Positions 21,660 through 32,233 of a stretch of DNA of 64,000 nt are shown here, in pieces. The first letter of the stretch is position 1; the number at the start of each line of letters is the position of its first letter. The stretch comes from Profftia lariciata (GTDB lineage Bacteria > Pseudomonadota > Gammaproteobacteria > Enterobacterales > Enterobacteriaceae). Where the stretch lies: contig NZ_CP045925.1 in assembly GCF_020541265.1 (NCBI RefSeq), positions 124,001-188,000 on the forward strand, in the 5' to 3' direction. The position numbers and the translations under genes are program-made. The notes beneath the pieces were generated by a model. The model was not told where the DNA came from. It made no database searches and saw only the letters and a list, made by a program, of their open reading frames with translations.

Positions 21660-22637
21660 TTAAGATCTATCTATATTAAATGCTATCACTGTACTCAATT
21701 GTTGTTCATTTAAAGCTAACATTATTAGACGATCTATACCGATTGCTACTCCGGAGCAATCGGGTAAACCGTGCTCCAATGCACCTAATAATTTTTCATC
21801 CAATGGATATTGTGTTAAACCAAGGGCAGCTCTTTTTCGATTATCTTCTTCAAAACGCATACGTTGCTCATGAGCATTATTAAGCTCATGAAAACCATTA
21901 CCGAGTTCAATATTTTTATAGTATACTTCAAAACGTTCTGCAACACGTTGATCTTCAGAGCTAATTTGTGCTGAAGAAGCTTGAGAAGCGGGATAATGAT
22001 ATATAAATGTAGGTTTATTGTGACCTATATTAGGTTCTACTCCAAAAGTAAATAATAATTGTAGTAAAGTATCTATATCTTTTTCATCTTTGGTTATATT
22101 ATTTAGATTTAATGTTATTGCTATTTCATTTAATTGCACCTTATTAGCACAAAGAGGATCTATACCCAAATAACGTATAAAAGCCTCTTGATAAGAAAGT
22201 ATTTCAGAATGATCGTATTGCAGTACTATTTGCATAAGGTCGTCCACTTCATTCATCAAGCTATACATATCATAGTGTGGTCGGTACCATTCTAATATGC
22301 TAAATTCAGGGTTGTGATATTGTCCATATTCTTCATTACGGAAAGCTTTACCTAGTTGATAAATAGGGCCACTACCGGCTGCTAAAAGACGTTTCATATG
22401 ATGTTCTGGACTAGTTATCATATATAGTAATATGTTTTGTTGATTATCTAAGTTCATAAAATTAGTTTGGAATGGAATGAGATGAGTATCGGTTATAGTT
22501 TCCTGACTTATAGAAGGAGTATCAACTTCTAAAATACAACGATCTAAAAAAAAATTACGTATGGTGGATATAATTTTTGCGCGTTTCAATAAATTAACAA
22601 TTGAAGCACTAGGCTGCCAGGTAGGCTTATTATACAT
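21660..22637 (-). CDS. epmA: Elongation factor P--(R)-beta-lysine ligase EpmA
   Basis: 325 residues, identical in length to E. coli EpmA (also PoxA, GenX or YjeA). It attaches beta-lysine to the conserved lysine of EF-P, which helps ribosomes pass polyproline stretches. It resembles a class II lysyl-tRNA synthetase core without the anticodon-binding domain: it starts directly with WQPSASIVNLLKRAKII, then TSPEHHMKRLLAAGSGPIYQLGKAFRNEEYGQYHNPEFSILEWYRPHYD (motif 2 region, about residues 75-125), and ends with motif 3 GLPDCSGVAIGIDRLIMLAL. The partner genes epmB and efp are not in this window. Confidence is very high. Confidence 0.97.
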   Translation of the reverse strand: MYNKPTWQPSASIVNLLKRAKIISTIRNFFLDRCILEVDTPSISQETITDTHLIPFQTNFMNLDNQQNILLYMITSPEHHMKRLLAAGSGPIYQLGKAFRNEEYGQYHNPEFSILEWYRPHYDMYSLMNEVDDLMQIVLQYDHSEILSYQEAFIRYLGIDPLCANKVQLNEIAITLNLNNITKDEKDIDTLLQLLFTFGVEPNIGHNKPTFIYHYPASQASSAQISSEDQRVAERFEVYYKNIELGNGFHELNNAHEQRMRFEEDNRKRAALGLTQYPLDEKLLGALEHGLPDCSGVAIGIDRLIMLALNEQQLSTVIAFNIDRS

Positions 22638-22959
22638 AATGATACTCCATGCTATATAGTATAATGTTAGTTTACTAGTGTATTATGCTATTGGTGAAAT
22701 TATTAATCATGAATTAGCTAATATTGATAAAAATATAATTAAATAATTATATGAATTAGATAATATAAAATGAGATATTTATTATACTATGATTATAAAT
22801 AAACCAAAACATTTGATACTATCTCTTATACTATAAAGTAGTTAAAACGTATATGAGTTTATTTTTTATAAATAAATATTGTAAGATAATAATTATTATA
22901 GTACAATATTGACAATTTAATAAAATATCTCATAACTGTAAAATTCATTTATTATAGGT

Positions 22960-22975
22960 AATACCTTAAGGTATT
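22960..22975. repeat. Perfect 16-bp palindrome upstream of epmA
   Basis: AATACCTTAAGGTATT is its own reverse complement. It overlaps a second short palindrome, AGGTAATACCT, on its left side, so the AGGTA/TACCT unit occurs three times. It lies about 320 nt upstream of the epmA start. Operator-like in form, but no regulator can be named. Confidence 0.5.
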
Positions 22976-23676
22976 GTTTAGATTTAATTATTATTTTCAT
23001 AAAAAGTAGTAAGTATATTACATTATTATATATGTTAATATATAAATATTTTTGGTTAATTATTTAACTACTATTTATCATAAATAGTATTTCATGATTT
23101 ATACACGTCGTTGATCATTAATATTCTAGATAATAGATTATTTTTTGAAACTTCTTATAGGCTTAATTTGCTGTCTTTTAAAAAATTTTTTATATTACGA
23201 TTATTTATTAGTTATATATCATCATATATCTTATATATGTTAACTAATTATTTTATGAAATATGCTAAGCAATTATTATACATAATAAATATTAAGTTAC
23301 TAATTATTTATTTACTAAATAATCGCTTTATAAACAACATTACACAACTTAATATTATTGTAACTATAATAGTTTAAATTAATCTTTTAAAAAGTATTTA
23401 TATATTAATATTATAATATTTAATTAATTAAATAGTATGAATATGTTTTTTAAAAATTAAGGTTGTTTGCATGTAATTATTGCGATAATTATACTTTATT
23501 CACTATAATATAATAAATTATGTTATTATCATATTAATAGTTATATTAATAATATAATAAAATAATTTTCTCAGAAACACATAAATCACTAATTACATAA
23601 TAATCTAATGTTAGTTAAAAATATTATAAATAACTATGTATTATTAATTAATATTTTTATGTATACTTTTATATTG

Positions 23677-23693
23677 ATAATCAGTCTGATTAT
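23677..23693 (-). terminator. Candidate hairpin downstream of proS
   Basis: ATAATCAG and CTGATTAT are reverse complements around a single T, so a stem with a tight loop can form about 135 nt past the proS stop. It is not followed by a clean T run on the minus strand. It may be a weak terminator or an accidental palindrome. Confidence 0.25.
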
Positions 23694-23826
23694 TATTTAT
23701 GTAAACAGAAATAAATAACAATTAAGTAATTATATTTTATGTATTTTTGAAAATCTAGATTTTATAAAAATAATTTATTTATATATTAATATATCTTTCT
23801 ATGTATTCACAGATATACAATATATC

Positions 23827-25545
23827 TTAATTGTTAATTATTGACATTAAAAAATGTTCTAGTATATTCTTTTTAAGAATTTTTTTTTCTCCGTTACGAC
23901 GATTTTGATACTCAACTTCATCTCTCTCTAAATTATCAAAACTGATTACAATAATATGAGGTATACCTATTAACTCTATATCTGTAAACATTGCTCCTAT
24001 ACTTTTTTTTCGATCATCCATAATTACGTCAATACCTTTATCACTAAGATTTTGATATATTGACATAGCACAGTCTTTCACGCAAAAATATTTATGCATA
24101 TTGATTGGTAGAATAGCAACTTGAAATGGTGCAATAGTATCAGACCAAATAATACCACGTGTATCATGATTTTGTTCAATAGCAGCAGCAACCAAACGAG
24201 TTAATCCAATGCCATAACAACCCATTTTTATAAATTTGCGTTGGCCATGTTTACCTTGTACAGTAGCATTCAGTGCCTTAGTATATTTTATTCCTAATTG
24301 AAAAATATGTGCAACTTCAATTCCACGTTTTATTGATAATGTCCCTTTACCATCTGGGCTTGGATCACCTTCAACTACATTACGAAGATCAGCTATCATT
24401 GTTAATGGTAAATCACGTTCCCAGTTAATACCGAAGTAATGTTTACCATTAATATTAGCACCAGCAACAAAATCGCTCATCATGGCAACCGTACGATCTA
24501 CAATAACAGGTATATTAATATTTATTGGCCCTAAATATTGTAACTCTGTATTAATTATTTTATGAATTTCATTTTTAGTGGCAAATTTTAAAGGACTAAT
24601 AACCATTTTTAATTTTTCAGCTTTTAGTTTAGCTAGCTCATGATCACCACGAATTAATAAGGCAATAAATTTATGTTTGCTTTCTTTAGTAGCATGAACT
24701 AATATAGTTTTAACTATTTTTTTAATTGGTACATTAAATTGCTCAATAAGTTCTTCTATAGTAGTTACATTTCTCGTATTAATTATGCATAATTCTTCAC
24801 TTGGTAGAGCGCGTTTACCACTAGGTGTAATAGCTTCTGCTAATTCAATATTGGCTGCATAATTAGATGTATTGGAAAAAATAATACTATCTTCGCCAGT
24901 ATGAGCTAGAACTTGAAATTCATGAGATATATGACCACCAATAGAACCTGTATCTGCTTCTACTGAACGTACATTTAAACCAAGACGACTAAATATTTTT
25001 TCATATGCAACAAACATTTTTTCGTAAGTTTCCTGTAAAGACTCTTGAGAGATATGAAAAGAATAAGCGTCTTTCATAATGAATTCACGTGCACGCATTA
25101 CACCAAATCGTGGACGAATTTCATCACGAAATTTTGTTTGAATTTGAAATAAATTTAATGGTAATTGTTTATAGGAGGTAATCTCATTACGCACTATATT
25201 GGTAATAACTTCTTCGTGAGTTGGTCCTAATACAAATAGACGTTTACTGCGATCAATAATACGTAGTAGTTCTGGGCCATATTGTTCTAAACGACCACTT
25301 TCCTGCCATAAATTAGCTGGCTGTACTATAGGCATAGAAATTTCTATTGCACCGGTATTATTCATTTCTTCACGAATTATATTTTCGATTTTTTTAAGAA
25401 CACGCAAACCAATAGGCATCCAAGTATAAAGACCTGATGCTAATTTACGAATCATACCAGCACGTAACATTAACTTATGGCTGCTTACTACAGAAGCAGA
25501 AGGAATATCTTTGAGAGTAGAAAGCAAATATTGACTTGTAAGCAT
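23827..25545 (-). CDS. proS: Prolyl-tRNA synthetase (bacterial type, with editing domain)
   Basis: 572 residues, the same length as E. coli ProS. It charges tRNA-Pro and hydrolyses mischarged Ala-tRNA-Pro. It starts MLTSQYLLSTLKDIPSASVV; the class II core has LRAGMIRKLASGLYTWMPIG, GPTHEEVITNIVRNEI and FRDEIRPRFGVMRAREFIMKDAYSFH. The inserted editing (INS) domain occupies about residues 225-405. The end contains GCYGIGLTRLVAAAIEQNHD and the anticodon domain LLDDRK-like VIMDDRKKSIGAMFTDIELIGIPH. GGAA precedes the ATG. Confidence is very high. Confidence 0.98.
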   Translation of the reverse strand: MLTSQYLLSTLKDIPSASVVSSHKLMLRAGMIRKLASGLYTWMPIGLRVLKKIENIIREEMNNTGAIEISMPIVQPANLWQESGRLEQYGPELLRIIDRSKRLFVLGPTHEEVITNIVRNEITSYKQLPLNLFQIQTKFRDEIRPRFGVMRAREFIMKDAYSFHISQESLQETYEKMFVAYEKIFSRLGLNVRSVEADTGSIGGHISHEFQVLAHTGEDSIIFSNTSNYAANIELAEAITPSGKRALPSEELCIINTRNVTTIEELIEQFNVPIKKIVKTILVHATKESKHKFIALLIRGDHELAKLKAEKLKMVISPLKFATKNEIHKIINTELQYLGPININIPVIVDRTVAMMSDFVAGANINGKHYFGINWERDLPLTMIADLRNVVEGDPSPDGKGTLSIKRGIEVAHIFQLGIKYTKALNATVQGKHGQRKFIKMGCYGIGLTRLVAAAIEQNHDTRGIIWSDTIAPFQVAILPINMHKYFCVKDCAMSIYQNLSDKGIDVIMDDRKKSIGAMFTDIELIGIPHIIVISFDNLERDEVEYQNRRNGEKKILKKNILEHFLMSIINN

Positions 25546-27674
25546 ATATAGCGTTCCGTTAACACGTAATATGTATTATGTAAATTATATTATTAATATA
25601 TAAAGTATCTTATTTATATAAGTTTAAACATTCTATTTATAATCTATCTAGTTAAACAAAATATGATAGAGAATATCTAAGTAATACAAATATTCTAGTA
25701 CTAATTATATCAATTACTATTTATTATAAATATCTTTTATATTATATATATAAAAATTTTATAAAATATAACTATAATTTTTTAGATATTTTATTTGTAT
25801 AAGTTATTGCTAAAATAATTTTAAACATTGTAATACTAAATACTTATATGATTATATTTTAACTATATTATTTATTAATTACTGCGTATTTAGTAGTTAC
25901 ACAACACTTAATAGTATATTAATAATATATATTTACTAAAAGCCATTATTAATGATATTTAAATAATCTTGATATGAAATATATAAATTAATATATCACT
26001 ATATATACTTTGTTAGAAAAGTAAAGTTCTTATTTTATGACATTGTTTATTAAAATATTTTAATGAACTATAATTATATTACAATATTAATGTATCTTAT
26101 CTTTTAAAATAAGATATTTTATATTTCTGTAACATATATTATATATATTATTAAGTAAGATTTATTAATTATGTATATAAAATATATTCAAGCAAGAAAA
26201 TAAATAATATAATAACTTCTGTATCTTTACATATAGAGATAAATATTCAATACAAATAGATATTACGTTATTTAATTAACTGTTACTAAACCATTAAATA
26301 CAAAATATTTTTTAAAAAAATAACATATACAAAAATAATATTTTAAATATTTTTTTAAAAAAAATTCATTAATAGGTACATAATATATTATATGTTTAAT
26401 TTATTAAAATAATGTAAACATAATATTCTAGATTTAATATAGTTTATGTGAAATAAATTAATGATATATTTTATGTTAATGTATTTTATATTTATACCAT
26501 AAGTAATAAATAAATTAATATTTTTTGTATAACTATTTTGAATATAATATATATTTATATACTAAAATAATTAATTAATATTTTTAATGATGTTGATAAT
26601 ATCATTACTTTTAATGCAAATAATAAGCATATTTGTTTGATAAGATTTTTTTAAAAATACTAGTGCTTATGATATATTTTATAATAAATTGATTAATCTA
26701 ATTACTATTAGATAGTAATCTATTATTATTTACATACTATTAAGATAGTATTAATTTTCTATTAATTAGTTTATTATAATTTTTCATTAAGTATTAGCTT
26801 AACATAATAGTATTTATTACATATAAGCAATAAAATATTAAATATATTATAGAATTAATGCGTATATCATTACAAATAATGATTAATAATTTCTACTATA
26901 ATAAATATTTTAAATATAAAATTAAATAACGTAGTATTATTAATATAATAATTATAAATCTAAAAAAGTAATATATAGTATATGTTATTTATTCTTATAG
27001 AATTAGACAATTTATTAATACCTCTATATTATATATAATAAAATAATAATTTTATAAATTTTATTATTTTTAATAGGCATAAAACTTATCTTTTAATTAA
27101 CTACTCATTATAATAATATTTAATTGTAATAAAGATAATTAAGATATATAATAATGATATGGCATTTATACTTAATATATTATAATAAATAAAAAAAATT
27201 TTATTTAATTAATAGTGAGATATTATTAAGTAAAGATATATAATGAATTAAGTTATTATTAAATAATAGTAATGTTAATGTGTATAAATATTTTAGTTAT
27301 TAATATTTAAGGTCTAATTATTGCAATAATAACTTATATAAGTAACTATTATATGAAGAATAATATAAGAGTATTAGATAACTTGATAATACTCTAAAAT
27401 CATCAATTATACTATAGACTAGACTAATTATTTATTCATAATCTGTATATATAATAAACTATCAAAGAAATATCTTAAATTAGTTATTATAAGATATAAT
27501 TATTAATTAATAACTTACGATATTTAAATAATAATATAATTATGAATAATATTAAATATGGAAGATGATTTTCTTTATAAAACAATTATATATATTATGA
27601 ATACTACTATCAGTATATAATATAAAAATATTTTAATAATTAAATAATACTCTTAGTTTAGTAATAAAGTTATA
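25546..27674. other. 2.1-kb spacer between proS and dsbC
   Basis: A+T desert, stop-dense in all frames. A short A+T hairpin (26093-26116) is present but is typical of random sequence of this composition. No gene or RNA recognised. Confidence 0.65.
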
Positions 27675-28382
27675 TTAATTTATAGTTTGTGCATTTAATA
27701 TGGCTAACATTTCTTGTGGCATATGATAACCAGGAATAATTGTACCATTTTTTAGTACTATTGTTGGAGTACCCTGCAGATTCAACTGTATTCCTAATTC
27801 ATAATGTTTTTTAATGTCTATTGAACAAGTTTTTAATGTGTTTATCTTATTATGAAAGGTTTGATCAAATATTTTACGATTGTCCTGCATACACCAAATA
27901 GATTGCATATCTTTTCCAGTTTGAGAATTTAATCCATGACGTGGAAAAGCAAGATAACGAACAGTAATACCTAAATCATTATATTCTTTTATTTGAGTAT
28001 GAAGCTTATGACAGTAGTTACAATTGATGTCTGTAAATACAGTAATAACATATTTTTCTTTTGATGATTTATAAATAATCATTTCTGGTACTAATTGTTG
28101 TAAACGTTGGGATACTAATATTTGATTAGTTACATTAATCGGTATCGTATAATTAATATTGTACATTGGTTTTAGCATAAAATCTTTATAATTGTTCGTA
28201 ATATATATTATATTGTTATCAATAAATACAGTTTGTAATTTAGTAATAGGTGATTTTTGAGTAATTAATGTATTCATGCCTAATACTTGTAATGATTGTT
28301 TAATATTTATATTATTTGCTTGTGAAATACCAAAGACTGACGTTCCCATCATAATTGTTATCCAAAGTAAATATTGCTGCAT
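27675..28382 (-). CDS. dsbC: Periplasmic thiol:disulfide isomerase DsbC
   Basis: 235 residues (236 in E. coli). An N-terminal signal peptide (about residues 1-22, hydrophobic core LLWITIMMGTSVFGIS) sends it to the periplasm, where the family isomerises wrong disulfides and is kept reduced by DsbD. The dimerisation domain includes KPMYNINYTIPINVTNQ. The thioredoxin fold has the active site Cys121-Asn-Tyr-Cys124 instead of the E. coli CGYC, a second pair Cys164/Cys186, and the cis-Pro loop GTPTIVLKNG. AGGAA precedes the ATG. The E. coli neighbours xerD and recJ are absent. Neither dsbD nor dsbA is in this window. Confidence 0.96.
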   Translation of the reverse strand: MQQYLLWITIMMGTSVFGISQANNINIKQSLQVLGMNTLITQKSPITKLQTVFIDNNIIYITNNYKDFMLKPMYNINYTIPINVTNQILVSQRLQQLVPEMIIYKSSKEKYVITVFTDINCNYCHKLHTQIKEYNDLGITVRYLAFPRHGLNSQTGKDMQSIWCMQDNRKIFDQTFHNKINTLKTCSIDIKKHYELGIQLNLQGTPTIVLKNGTIIPGYHMPQEMLAILNAQTIN

Positions 28383-29633
28383 TGTATATTATTCCTTGTA
28401 ATATTTTATGTCTTTAGGCTATCTAGATGAGATGTGATTGATTAATTTTAGTCAATTTTGTTATTACATATATTAATTTTGCTGAATATTATTATAGATA
28501 ATAAGTTTATTATTTCTAATATATCCTATATATATCTATAGTATAAAAATCTTTAATAATATTATTTTATAATAAATATCTATTTTTAATTAAAATAAGA
28601 ACTATTTATACATATATTCTTAAATATCTTAATATATTTTTTTTAAAAATTTATTATTTAATAATAATATTTTATACTTTAGTAGTGATATAACTTAAAA
28701 TATTTAATATGTATATAAGATTTTTTACGTATTACAGAAATAAATTTTGAACGCTTATACAGAAATTATTCTTAATCATATTATAATTCAATTAAATTAT
28801 TTTTTTATATCAGCCAATGTTAAATATATAAAAAAATAAATATTTTGATATTATCATAATATAATTTATTTTTATGACATAGTAATTACTTAATAAATTT
28901 ATACTATAAGTTAAGAATAAAATTTATTTTTTAGTTATATATTTTAGTTAATACTTTTATAATATAATTATTGAGTAATAATAAAATTATTATTGTTTAT
29001 TTATATCATTAACATACTATAAGTATACTTCTTATATAGATAAGTAATATTTTATTTATACTATTATTTTAGTTTATATAAAGTATTGATATTAAAAATA
29101 ATGTAATACATTATATTGTATATAAGTAATTATAAAGTAATGAGATTATTTTTTTAAAAAGATTATCATTATTTAATGATTATTAATATTCTATTATAGT
29201 AGATGATATAATTAATAATTAAGAAAAATATGATAAATATCAATACTTTAAATACATTATTATTGTAGAGATTGATAATATTTAATAATAATTTTACTAT
29301 ATCAATAGTTATATAGATATAGTATATTATTAAAATAATTTAAATTATAAATTTCTTAAGTAGTGACTTAATCAGATAGATACCATTATTTAATGTAAGT
29401 AATATTATAAGATTATTATAAATATTTTATGTAATTTTATATCAATAAATTATACTAAATAATACAATATATTATTATATACAATAATTGTTTATTAACA
29501 ATGGAGATTTTATTATATCTTAATAAAATATTATTGTAACTAATAAATTATAGAAATGAGATTATTAAAAATATTTTATGAATTTATAATATGACTACAA
29601 ACTAAAATAATTTTTAATTTTTAGGAAGATACA
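28383..29633. other. 1.25-kb spacer between divergent dsbC and mutM
   Basis: Promoters for both genes must lie here. A+T-rich; no further gene or RNA recognised. Confidence 0.65.
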
Positions 29634-30449
29634 ATGCCAGAATTACCAGAAGTAGAAACCATTTGTCGTGGAATTGAACCTTATTTAGTTGGTTATTCTA
29701 TTCAGAATCTTATAGTACGTCAAGCTAATCTTCGTTGGCCAATTTCAAACGAGTTAATTAAATTAAAAAATAAAATAGTACTCAGTGTGCAGCGTCGTGC
29801 TAAATATCTTTTAATTGAATTAAACAATGGATGGATTATTATTCATCTTGGCATGTCAGGTGTTTTACGTATTTTAAAAATAGACACACCAGTTCACAAG
29901 CATGATCATATTGATATGGTGTTATCTAATGGTATAATTCTACGTTATAATGATCCTCGTCGTTTTGGATCATGGCGTTGGTGTACAGATTTAAAATCAT
30001 CTAGTATATTTTCTTATCTTGGTCCTGAGCCTCTCACTGATGCTTTTAATAGTCATTATTTATTTTGTAAATCACGTTATAAAAAAATTATTGTTAAAAA
30101 TTGGCTTATGGATAATAAAGTAGTTGTAGGTTTAGGTAATATTTATGCAAGTGAATCATTATTTCATGCTGGTATCCATCCCGCTCGACCTGCTGGCTTA
30201 TTAACTAAAAAGGACACAGAACAATTAGTACTAAAAATTAAATCACTATTATTACTATCAATATCACAAGGAGGTACAACTATAAAAAATTTTTTCCAAT
30301 CAGATGGAAAGCCAGGATATTTTGTACAAGCATTACAGGTATATGGCAGAGCAGGACAAAAGTGTAAGATATGTGGTGAAAAAATATTAAGTGAGAAATA
30401 TAGTTATCAGCGAAAAACATTTTTTTGTGCTTATTGCCAAAAAATATAG
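29634..30449 (+). CDS. mutM: Formamidopyrimidine-DNA glycosylase (Fpg/MutM)
   Basis: 271 residues (269 in E. coli). It removes 8-oxoguanine and formamidopyrimidines and nicks the abasic site. The catalytic N-terminus MPELPEVETICRG (Pro2, Glu3) and Lys57 in QRRAKYLL are intact, as are NDPRRFGSWRW, the helix-two-turn-helix region VVGLGNIYASE, and the C-terminal zinc finger C-K-I-C ... C-A-Y-C. AGGAAG precedes the ATG. Retention of 8-oxoG repair is noteworthy in so A+T-rich a genome, because loss would add G-to-T changes. Confidence is very high. Confidence 0.97.
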   Translation: MPELPEVETICRGIEPYLVGYSIQNLIVRQANLRWPISNELIKLKNKIVLSVQRRAKYLLIELNNGWIIIHLGMSGVLRILKIDTPVHKHDHIDMVLSNGIILRYNDPRRFGSWRWCTDLKSSSIFSYLGPEPLTDAFNSHYLFCKSRYKKIIVKNWLMDNKVVVGLGNIYASESLFHAGIHPARPAGLLTKKDTEQLVLKIKSLLLLSISQGGTTIKNFFQSDGKPGYFVQALQVYGRAGQKCKICGEKILSEKYSYQRKTFFCAYCQKI

Positions 30450-32233
30450 AATATTAATAATATTTTTGAACATTATACATAATAATATATTTTAAGATAT
30501 TTTTAATATATTATTAATAAAATAAAAATTTGAATAATATATATACATCATTAATAATGAATATTATAACATATCCTTAAACTTAATGTTATTTAATATA
30601 ATATTGGATTTAAAATTTATAAACAACAAAAAAATAAAATATTTATTCTCATAAAATAATACTATTTAATATAGCGCTTATTATTGAATATAATTTAATG
30701 ATCATGATCATTATTTTTTCAATAATTAATATTAATGCGATATTAGATGTTATGATATTTCCTAAATAAAATATTTTATATTATAAAATTTATTAATAAT
30801 AATATTCTCTAGTTATAAACTATACTTGTAATGCTAAAGTTAGTATATTATTATAAATAATAAATGTAATAATCATATTTTTTGAGTAAAATATATATAA
30901 GTATATATCTATATTAAAATAATACACTAAATTCTTGATATCATAATATAGTATATTAACAAAATCAATTAATTTTGCATTAAATCAATAATAATCCATT
31001 TAATTATTTGTATTTAACTAAATATGGTTAAAGTTGCATATAATATTGAATACTTACTTTGAATATTATTAATGTTATCAATGATAATAATTTGTTATTT
31101 TGTATATATAATATAGTTTATTATTTCTTATATAACAATATAATGTAATTTCAATTAATATTATATTAATCAGTACATATTTATATTATGTATTTTTTTT
31201 AAAAAATTTTTATATATTAATATTAAATAATAAAATTATTTTTTATATTCAGCAATATTTTCATAAGTAATATATATTAATAATATTATTAGGAATTCTT
31301 ATTCTAATAACGCTACAATATTGAAAATATATTATTGTAATAATTTTACATTGATATTGTATTCGTTATTACACAATAAAATTGTGATACTGTAACAAAA
31401 AATTTAAAATTCATTATAATATTTTCTTAATTATTAAAATATTGAATAATAAGTAATTACATACTAAGAATTGTAATACATATATTGGAATATTAATCGA
31501 TTATAATTTATAATTGTTATTACTATGTATATATCATATCACTATTTTATAGTTAATTGTAAATATTTTTATTGATTATCTATCAAAAGATCCAGTTATA
31601 TCTCTTTTAATCTTTAATAGTAATAAGTTCAATATAATTGCATTATTTATATAAATATTATATTATATTATTATCTTTATAATATCTTACATAAATGATT
31701 AATATATAATATAAAAATATTTATATTAATATAACTTTATTAAATAATATTAGCGAAATGATTTGTTTTGTAAAAAAATGCGTAATGCATCTAATCTGCT
31801 ATATATATTTTTTGCATACTAACTGTATATTATGAATTTTTTTCATATTCTAGTAACATCATTAATTATAATATAAATATATTGCAAAATTAAATAATAT
31901 TTTATTAGATATTACATTTTTATAAAAATTAATATTTATAAATATAACTCAATATAATTAAACATAATGATATATATAAAATGATATATATAAATCACAT
32001 AGATAAATATAAACATATATAAAATATAATTATATAAATACTAAATTATTAATAATATATAGCAATATAAATAAAAATTTATGAATATAAATATATTTTG
32101 CTATTCTATTGTTAGTTAATAAGTTATATAATAAGATTATGCTGAGTATAATTTATTATATGTTACTCATAATAACATGAATAAAGCATTTTATATTATT
32201 ACTATATTTATTTTTAATTAATATTAATTTATC
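30450..32233. other. 1.8-kb spacer between convergent mutM and gyrA
   Basis: A+T desert. It contains a 14-bp tandem duplication (31966-31993). No gene or RNA recognised. Confidence 0.65.
31966..31993. repeat. Two tandem copies of a 14-bp unit
   Basis: AATGATATATATAA occurs twice head to tail with no mismatch. It is a simple replication-slippage duplication in non-coding DNA. Confidence 0.8.

Larger units (their letters stand above)
22638..23826. other. 1.2-kb spacer between epmA and proS
   Basis: Holds the epmA promoter region at the left and the downstream side of proS at the right. It contains two G+C-containing palindromes (22960-22975 and 23677-23693) listed separately. An open frame at 23111-23377 starts with TTG, is low-complexity I/L/Y/N and matches nothing I know, so I do not call it a gene. 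Confidence 0.65.

Noticed and set aside
23111..23377. 88-codon open frame on the plus strand between epmA and proS
   Set aside because: It starts with TTG, has no ribosome-binding site, consists of low-complexity I/L/Y/N/F residues expected from A+T-rich DNA, and resembles no family I know.
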